Under the pieces are notes generated by a model, which was not told where the DNA came from, did not search any database, and was given only the letters and a program-made list of their open reading frames with translations. A stretch of 22,526 nucleotides of DNA from a virus: IMG/VR virus record IMGVR_UViG_3300032334_001181, positions 1 through 22,526 of that record; one strand, written 5' to 3'. The position numbers and the translations under genes were made by a program. Positions 18,153 to 22,526 of this stretch are shown here, in pieces (within the stretch, counting starts at the first letter, position 1; each line of letters opens with the position of its first letter).

Positions 18153-18540
18153 TGATTTAAGAATACCAACCGATTGTCCTACTGCGCAGTACATGTCTTA
18201 TAGGAAAATTGATTTAAGAACATACCATGAAGAATGGGATATTGTTAGGTCCCATGGTCAATTTGTTAATTGGATTGAACAGAATGGTTTACCAGATTTA
18301 ATATCATTTGACCATGACTTGGGTGATGATACCAACTTAAAAGGTGTATTACCAATTGAAGAATGGTTTGATATTGATAACAATAGAGAATACAATGGTA
18401 TGGACTCAGCTAAATGGTTGGTTGACTATTGTATTGATAATGATTTAAAATTACCAGATTTTGCAGTACATTCAGCTAACCCATCTGGGTATGAAAATAT
18501 AAAAGGTTTATTGGATTCATTCAAAAAACATGGGAATTAG
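18133..18540 (+). CDS. Cyclic-phosphate processing receiver (cREC) domain protein
   Basis: The start ATG 18133 gives MKRLFLDDLRIPTDCP, the expected beginning of this family. The 135-aa protein has the receiver-like acidic patch LFLDDLR (4-10), the conserved ISFDHDLGD (57-65), AKWLVDYCIDNDLKLPDFAVHSANPSGYENI (within 93-123) and a C-terminal helix. These match the cREC domain, a receiver-like fold predicted by comparative genomics to act in 2',3'-cyclic phosphate and RNA-repair contexts; the biochemical activity is not, to my knowledge, firmly shown. Its presence links with the 2H and SAK-type HAD enzymes at 7370-8580. Confidence 0.85.
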   Translation: MKRLFLDDLRIPTDCPTAQYMSYRKIDLRTYHEEWDIVRSHGQFVNWIEQNGLPDLISFDHDLGDDTNLKGVLPIEEWFDIDNNREYNGMDSAKWLVDYCIDNDLKLPDFAVHSANPSGYENIKGLLDSFKKHGN

Positions 18541-18675
18541 TGGTTATTTAAATTATTAAATAGTACATTTGCTAAAATAAATTTATAAAAAAGTTAATAA
18601 ACAAGAAATTGCAACGATAAACAAGGTAAGTTTAGTGAGCATTTTTTTGTTTAGTGAATTAAAAATCAAATAGTT
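18540..18675 (+). promoter_or_regulatory. Promoter and ~100-nt leader with a 9-bp tandem repeat
   Basis: TACATTTG (18564-18571) fits the -7 box, with a poor -33 box (GTGGT, 18540-18544) 19 nt upstream. The start codon is 104 nt further on, the longest leader in the window. GTTTAGTGA occurs twice (18630-18638, 18649-18657) with GCATTTTTTT between the copies. I see no open frame or clear hairpin; the repeat may bind a regulator. Confidence 0.45.
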
Positions 18676-18933
18676 ATGACAGAAAGAGAACTAGAAATAC
18701 TAAGATTTGAAAAAGTTGAAGTACCTATTGAAGAAAGTGGTGATAAACCATATTATTATTACACACACGATGTGGTAAGGGGTTTATCACTTATATCAAA
18801 TGGTAGTGATGAAGTTGAAGATGGTGAATGGTTTGTTGAGTTTTTTAATACTGACGTACCAGTTAGATTTAATGACATGGCCCAAGTATTGGGATTGATA
18901 AACATATTGAATAAGGCTATTGTTTATGAATAA
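18676..18933 (+). CDS. Acidic hypothetical protein, 85 aa
   Basis: Begins MTERELEILRFEKVEVPIEE and contains KPYYYYTHDVVRGLSLISN and DGEWFVEFFNTDVPVRF. From the pattern it looks like a small alpha/beta phage protein; no family is recognised. It overlaps the next gene by 8 nt. Confidence 0.7.
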   Translation: MTERELEILRFEKVEVPIEESGDKPYYYYTHDVVRGLSLISNGSDEVEDGEWFVEFFNTDVPVRFNDMAQVLGLINILNKAIVYE

Positions 18934-19318
18934 TAATAAACTATATTGTACCAATTGTAAAAAAGTGACAAAACATAGACCGAAGCTATCAGCGTTGATG
19001 GGCGGTTCAATGGTGTGTGATAAATGTTCAAAAATGAATGGTTTTTGTTCATTACTTAAAGTTGGTGATGAATCATTCCAAAAACATTCTAGAGATGTGC
19101 GTTGGGTTGAATTTGATGAGGATAGTAAAGGTAAAAGTTTACATGAAAAACCTATGGTTGGTTATAGTTTAATTATGAGTCCATTTAATTTTACGTTCAC
19201 CTGGATGACAACTACCATTGTGGAGATTATTGAAGAAAGTAATAATTATCTACACTTCAAAACTGAAAATAGTGAGTATAAATTATATTATAATCCACAA
19301 GATGTTCAAGAAAGCTAG
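18926..19318 (+). CDS. Zinc-ribbon protein, 130 aa
   Basis: The start is ATG 18926 (an upstream TTG at 18920 is less likely). Four cysteines, C8-x2-C11 (YCTNCKK) and C31-x2-C34 (VCDKCSK), form a zinc ribbon. The C-terminal part (FTFTWMTTTIVEIIEESNNYLHFKTENSEYKLYY) is beta-rich. It could bind nucleic acid or protein; no more can be said. It overlaps genes on both sides (8 and 17 nt). Confidence 0.75.
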   Translation: MNNNKLYCTNCKKVTKHRPKLSALMGGSMVCDKCSKMNGFCSLLKVGDESFQKHSRDVRWVEFDEDSKGKSLHEKPMVGYSLIMSPFNFTFTWMTTTIVEIIEESNNYLHFKTENSEYKLYYNPQDVQES

Positions 19319-19751
19319 TAAAGAAGATGTTGATAAATTCATGTCTAAGGCAATTTTAAATGATAATATTTATCCGTATTTATCAACTAATAAATATTTT
19401 GGTACATTTGAAGTACCAGATGATGATTGGAGTAGTTTACTAATTACTAATGATTCAAATACATTTATATTTAAGGTAACACTTCGTAGAGCAGATGAGG
19501 TTGGTATGTCAATTTCATTATATGCTACATCATCATTTTCGGCTGGTAGAGCGTTAATTGCGATTAATGAAGTTATTAGAAGATATAAACCTAGGTATGT
19601 TGATACCACAGTACATTCTAGTAATACTAAATCAATAAAGTTAAATAGCAAATTACTGGGTGAACCTTGGGGTGTTGAACCAAAAGGTGCTTGGAATGCA
19701 AAATTGGGTGAATATGAAGATTTAGTTTATTTTAAAAAATTATTTGCATAA
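19302..19751 (+). CDS. GNAT-like acetyltransferase, probable
   Basis: I chose ATG 19302 (MFKKASKEDVDKFMSKAIL), overlapping the zinc-ribbon gene by 17 nt; a longer frame would lie entirely inside that gene. The 149-aa protein has a GNAT-like order: a central strand (TFIFKVTLRR), strand plus AGRA loop and helix (SSFSAGRALIAINEVIRRYKP), and VHSSNTKSIKLNSKLLG near the end, resembling the Asn and helix of the GNAT C-terminal half. The Q/R-x-x-G-x-G/A acetyl-CoA loop is not classical, so the enzyme activity is uncertain. It is the last gene before the AAA+ promoter. Confidence 0.62.
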   Translation: MFKKASKEDVDKFMSKAILNDNIYPYLSTNKYFGTFEVPDDDWSSLLITNDSNTFIFKVTLRRADEVGMSISLYATSSFSAGRALIAINEVIRRYKPRYVDTTVHSSNTKSIKLNSKLLGEPWGVEPKGAWNAKLGEYEDLVYFKKLFA

Positions 19752-19774
19752 TTAAAAAATTATTATTATATTTG
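19743..19774 (+). promoter_or_regulatory. Bacteroidota-type promoter for the AAA+ gene
   Basis: TTTGC (19743-19747), 19 nt, TATATTTG (19767-19774); ATG at 19793 after 18 nt. The -33 box lies in the last codons of the GNAT-like gene. Confidence 0.75.
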
Positions 19775-19792
19775 TATTATTAAAACTAAAAT

Positions 19793-20629
19793 ATGGAAAC
19801 AACGAGTTTAAAATCATTTAATTATTTGGAAAATGGTGAAATTACATTTTCAACAATTGATACAGTTAAAACAGAAAAGAAGTTAGATGCTGGTGTTTAT
19901 AACCTACATTACTTCAATTATCCAAAGAATATATGTATTTTGAATAAAGTTTCAAACGAAAGAATACATGAAATACATAATTTTACTGATAAAGATAAAA
20001 TAGATTTATTTTTTAATCAGTTTTTTTCTAAAAAAATGTATGAAAAAATAGATAATCTAGGTTTTATACATAAAGTTGGGTTATTATTTTACGGAAAAGA
20101 AGGTACTGGTAAAACATCTATCGCAAAACATTACTATAATATAGCAATAAAAGAACATGATGCGGTTGTTTTTTATGTAAATCAATATAATGAAGATTTT
20201 ATAAAATGTTGGGAGTTTATTTCTGACATAAGAAAAATACAAAATAATCCAATATTTGTAATTTTTGAAGAGTTTGATGGTTTTTTAGAAAGAAATGTTA
20301 ATCAATTAAAATCAATATTGGATGGTAACTTATCAATATCAAATTGTGTGTTTTTTGCATCAACAAATTATATTGAAAAAATACCAGATGCTATTAAAAA
20401 TAGGGAAAGTAGATTTAAGTTTGTTATTAACATTGAAGGTATACAAAACAAATCTGATGTGTTTAATATTATGACTAAAATGCTTCAAGGTATATCTACT
20501 GAAGAAGAAATAACTAAATATTCAGAAGACCTTTGTGGTAAAACTCTTGATGAAATTAAACAGTTTTGTTTAAATAAAATTATGACATTACCAGTATATG
20601 AAAAAAAGAGAAGTAAAATTGGATTTTAA
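19793..20629 (+). CDS. AAA+ ATPase
   Basis: A 278-aa single AAA+ module. Walker A is GKEGTGKTS (101-109), Walker B is NPIFVIFEEFD (Glu-Glu where Asp-Glu is usual), sensor 1 is ASTN (189-192), and candidate arginine fingers are in NRESRF (203-208). An N-terminal part of about 90 residues (beta-like, then FTDKDKIDLFFNQFFSKKMYEKIDNLG) could handle substrate. The layout resembles the Bcs1/proteasome-ATPase branch of ATPases that remodel or unfold proteins. Substrate unknown. A TTAATTTG sequence 4 nt before the next start resembles a weak leaderless promoter. Confidence 0.88.
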   Translation: METTSLKSFNYLENGEITFSTIDTVKTEKKLDAGVYNLHYFNYPKNICILNKVSNERIHEIHNFTDKDKIDLFFNQFFSKKMYEKIDNLGFIHKVGLLFYGKEGTGKTSIAKHYYNIAIKEHDAVVFYVNQYNEDFIKCWEFISDIRKIQNNPIFVIFEEFDGFLERNVNQLKSILDGNLSISNCVFFASTNYIEKIPDAIKNRESRFKFVINIEGIQNKSDVFNIMTKMLQGISTEEEITKYSEDLCGKTLDEIKQFCLNKIMTLPVYEKKRSKIGF

Positions 20630-20637
20630 TTTGTATT

Positions 20638-21090
20638 ATGAAAGGAGTATTAGATTTAAATCGTGATAATGAGTGGATTGTTCGATATAGGGCAGAAGAT
20701 AATGATTTGTTAATTCATAAGTCATTACCATTATCCAGATTCAATAAAATTATGTATAAAACTCAATTAGAAGTTGATACTGAAATTGAATTTAGAATAG
20801 TAAAAGAGAATAACGTTATATCACATTGTACATGCACAAATGAACAATATGATAATTGTGAGTTTTTTGTTAGGTCTGGTATTAATGAATGCATCAATTT
20901 TGATAATATTGAGGTTGAAGTTGCTAAGATAGAATCAATAACTCCAAAAAGACACCAAACATTTGATAGAGAGGTAGTTAAAAATTTATTAATAGAAGTT
21001 AAAAATAGATTTGCTGTAATGAGCAATGATAACTATAATTCAGACCTGGATGTTATTGAATGGTTTGAAAGAAATTTCCCAAATAAATAA
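20638..21090 (+). CDS. Hypothetical protein, 150 aa
   Basis: Begins MKGVLDLNRDNEWIVRYR and has an internal CTCTNEQYDNCEF (three Cys) that might bind a metal but lacks a partner pair. The C-terminal third is helical (DREVVKNLLIEVKNRFAV...DLDVIEWFERNFPNK). The ending DVIEWFERNFP is common among small hypothetical phage proteins. No function is recognised. Confidence 0.72.
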   Translation: MKGVLDLNRDNEWIVRYRAEDNDLLIHKSLPLSRFNKIMYKTQLEVDTEIEFRIVKENNVISHCTCTNEQYDNCEFFVRSGINECINFDNIEVEVAKIESITPKRHQTFDREVVKNLLIEVKNRFAVMSNDNYNSDLDVIEWFERNFPNK

Positions 21091-21093
21091 AAT

Positions 21094-21219
21094 ATGAAAA
21101 ATAGAATTGAAAATTTATGGATATTACAACTAGCACTTATAGCTGGTATTGTATATTTAGCATCCCAAGATATAGATGGTTGGGGTTGGTTAACCTTTGC
21201 TTTATTTTGTACACTATAA
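21094..21219 (+). CDS. Small membrane protein, 41 aa
   Basis: A short frame starting 3 nt after the previous stop. It begins MKNRIENLWILQLALIAG and has one clear membrane span (LWILQLALIAGIVYLA, about 8-23), a polar turn (SQDIDGWGW) and a second hydrophobic stretch (LTFALFCTL). It lies 9 nt before the RlpA-like gene. Two-span small proteins of this kind can be holins or membrane regulators, but nothing specific identifies it. Confidence 0.6.
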   Translation: MKNRIENLWILQLALIAGIVYLASQDIDGWGWLTFALFCTL

Positions 21220-21228
21220 TTTTTTTAT

Positions 21229-21582
21229 ATGAAAAAGTTTATTTTAAAATTATTCACATTAGTATTTTTAATATCTTTGTTATCATTTACAAAAAGTGAT
21301 ATAACTGAATGTGTTGCAACTTGGTATGATAGACACGGTGCATCAACCGCATCTGGTATAAAAATGCATAAAGATTCATCAACAGCGGCATATAATTCAG
21401 TACCATTGCACACTAAATTAAAGATTGTTAACCCAGCTAATAATAAGTCTTGCATTGTAACTGTGACTGATAGAATGGCCAATAAAACACCAAATAGAAT
21501 TGATTTGAGTTACAAAGCTTTTGGTGAAGTCGCCAATCGTAGTCAAGGTAGAATAAACGTAATTGTAATTAAAATAAAATGA
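21229..21582 (+). CDS. Secreted RlpA-like double-psi beta-barrel protein
   Basis: A 117-aa protein with an N-terminal signal peptide (MKKFILKLFTLVFLISLLSF, about 1-22) and a mature RlpA-like barrel: CVATWYDRHGASTASGIKM, TAAYNSVPLHTKLKIVN, VTVTDRM (Asp81) and RIDLSYKAFGEVAN. RlpA proteins are septal lytic transglycosylases acting on peptidoglycan without stem peptides. A periplasmic phage copy could weaken the wall at lysis or remodel the host envelope. There is no SPOR domain. The lysine-hydrophobic signal lacks an obvious lipobox cysteine (C28 follows TE). It overlaps the next gene (ATGA). Confidence 0.85.
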   Translation: MKKFILKLFTLVFLISLLSFTKSDITECVATWYDRHGASTASGIKMHKDSSTAAYNSVPLHTKLKIVNPANNKSCIVTVTDRMANKTPNRIDLSYKAFGEVANRSQGRINVIVIKIK

Positions 21583-21773
21583 GTTTTTTAAAATACCTTA
21601 TTGTCTGGATATCCCAAAACTTATCAATACCATTTTGGATGGTTGGTCATGTTCATTTAATGACTACAGTATATGCTGATATTCACGAAATTATAATGTC
21701 AATTGGTATGAACATAATAGTGGCCGCTGGATTTATAATAGATTATAAAGAACAAAATAAAAATAAAATATGA
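21579..21773 (+). CDS. Small membrane protein, 64 aa
   Basis: ATGA overlap with the RlpA-like gene. Hydrophobic stretches at about 4-25 (LKYLIVWISQNLSIPFWMVG) and 39-54 (IIMSIGMNIIVAAGFII), joined by a His-containing loop, and a basic tail (DYKEQNKNKI). Its place next to a secreted wall-active protein makes a holin-like role possible, but this is inference. Confidence 0.65.
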   Translation: MSFLKYLIVWISQNLSIPFWMVGHVHLMTTVYADIHEIIMSIGMNIIVAAGFIIDYKEQNKNKI

Positions 21774-22039
21774 GTAAAGCAATTTTAAAATTTGATTTAT
21801 CTGACCCAGATGATTTAATAGATTTCAAAAGAGCAGTAAAAGCTGGTGATATGGCTTTTACGTTGTTTGAAATATTCAGGAATACAAAGAAAGGTTTAGA
21901 GTGGGATATTGCTGCTAAAATTTCAGAAGCAAAAGATAAAGGTGAAGAATTTTCAGCTTTTGATGCATTATATTTAATCTACGACACATTGTTTGAAAAA
22001 TTAAATGAAAATGATATTAATATAGATGATTTAGTATGA
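21770..22039 (+). CDS. Phage hypothetical protein, 89 aa
   Basis: ATGA overlaps at both ends. It begins MSKAILKFDLSDPDDLIDFKRAVKAGDMAF and ends LYLIYDTLFEKLNENDINID. From memory, proteins with the layout KA-L-F-DL-DP-D-F-A and a C-terminal helix are widespread in phages of many hosts and have no assigned role. Confidence 0.75.
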   Translation: MSKAILKFDLSDPDDLIDFKRAVKAGDMAFTLFEIFRNTKKGLEWDIAAKISEAKDKGEEFSAFDALYLIYDTLFEKLNENDINIDDLV

Positions 22040-22431
22040 CAGATGAACAAATGAATGAATTCCTCCAATCAATTGGTGGATTAGAAAATGGTTTCTACAC
22101 GAATAGGGAAGCAATTACAGATTGTGGTTTCTTTGACGTTGATAATGGTTGGTTCCCACTTATAAAAGAATTAATTGAAGACTTAATTGCTTTGGGTTGG
22201 GATAAACAAACGTGTCAAGTAAAAGAAAAATTTGGTGGCTTAAGGTTTTATATAAACGCTGGTAGTGATGAGATATTCGATAGAATTTCTAAAGCTGAAA
22301 GTGATAGCTACGAGACTTGTGAAACTTGTGGTGAAAAGGGTGAGTTAAGAAAGGATTTAGGTTGGTTGTTTACCTTATGTGATGAACACCACCAAGAAAG
22401 ATTAGATAAAAAGAATGCGAAACAAAATTAA
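22036..22431 (+). CDS. Phage hypothetical protein with C-terminal zinc-binding motif, 131 aa
   Basis: Starts in an ATGA overlap. It contains VKEKFGGLRFYI, typical of a phage hypothetical family I recall, and a C-terminal ETCETCGEKGELRKDLGWLFTLCDEHH, where CxxC and CxxHH could bind zinc. Function unknown. The last 17 nt overlap the next start. Confidence 0.78.
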   Translation: MTDEQMNEFLQSIGGLENGFYTNREAITDCGFFDVDNGWFPLIKELIEDLIALGWDKQTCQVKEKFGGLRFYINAGSDEIFDRISKAESDSYETCETCGEKGELRKDLGWLFTLCDEHHQERLDKKNAKQN

Positions 22432-22526
22432 AAATTATGGAAATGGTGCATTAATCGGTATGGTTGGTGAATACCTTTACCGTGTCGAGTTTTCAATAAT
22501 ACCATTTAGTATTTTAATATTGTTGG
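22415..22526 (+). CDS. Start of a membrane protein gene (cut by the window end)
   Basis: An open frame begins at ATG 22415 (MRNKIKNYGNGALIGMVGE) and stays open to the window end with hydrophobic content (YLYRVEFSIIPFSILILL). It overlaps the preceding gene by 17 nt. Only 37 codons are visible, so no family can be assigned. Confidence 0.55.
   Translation, partial: MRNKIKNYGNGALIGMVGEYLYRVEFSIIPFSILILL

Noticed and set aside
21117-21299. + strand open frame of 60 codons
   Set aside because: It overlaps the start of the RlpA-like gene, including its signal peptide. The 41-aa membrane protein at 21094-21219 explains the region better.
1-22526. CRISPR array, insertion sequence or transposase
   Set aside because: I saw no regularly spaced repeats of 20-40 nt, no transposase motif and no terminal inverted repeats around a gene set.

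Overview
The window looks like part of a large, AT-rich double-stranded DNA phage genome infecting a Bacteroidota (Flavobacteriia-like) host. Reasons: three tRNA genes followed by about 45 tightly packed genes, mostly on the + strand and often joined by 1-4 nt ATGA/TAATG overlaps; many small genes of no known family; two lysozymes, a free-standing GIY-YIG homing endonuclease and several typical phage hypothetical proteins. The host-type promoters carry the Bacteroidota signature TAnnTTTG with a TTTGG-like box 19-20 bp upstream. No capsid, portal, terminase or tail gene is in view, so this is an accessory/regulatory part of the genome.

Layout. 1-282: a truncated tRNA-Lys(UUU), a complete tRNA-Lys(UUU), and a long-variable-arm tRNA with a Lys(CUU) anticodon. 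302-1578: one small gene, then a leftward set of three genes: a 48-aa basic protein, a 50-aa ribbon-helix-helix protein with a perfect inverted repeat against its start, and the GIY-YIG endonuclease. 1692-5440: small hypotheticals, a YqeY-like protein, a metallophosphoesterase, a HAD-like protein and an ECF-type sigma factor. 5446-8580: a 526-aa HTH/metallophosphoesterase, a tail-anchored protein, a 2H phosphoesterase and a HAD phosphatase. 8643-9713: endolysin and a YkuD-like cell-wall enzyme. 9784-14167: RNase R split in two by a reverse-strand lysozyme gene, three small genes, then smpB. 14180-15477: an RpoD-like sigma factor and a small acidic/basic protein. 15568-22526: a membrane protein and many small genes, among them a cyclic-phosphate-processing receiver domain protein, a GNAT-like protein, an AAA+ ATPase and a secreted RlpA-like barrel.

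Four themes stand out. (1) The phage encodes both SmpB and RNase R, the two protein partners of tmRNA-based ribosome rescue, and its RNase R is split into a catalytic part and an S1 part with its own promoter. (2) Four proteins (2H phosphoesterase, HAD phosphatase, reverse-strand lysozyme, 112-aa protein) begin with a short basic segment ending in [I/L]-x-E followed by G or S, resembling T4 capsid-targeting peptides and prohead-protease sites; these proteins may be packaged and injected. (3) Three predicted enzymes of RNA-end or cyclic-phosphate chemistry (2H, SAK-type HAD, cREC) occur together with tRNA genes. (4) Two phage sigma factors and at least two promoter classes are visible: host-type TTTGG-N19-TAnnTTTG promoters, several so close to the start codon that the mRNA should be leaderless, and an ATATTTAT element exactly 15 nt upstream of three start codons.

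All family assignments come from reading motifs in the translations; no database search was possible.
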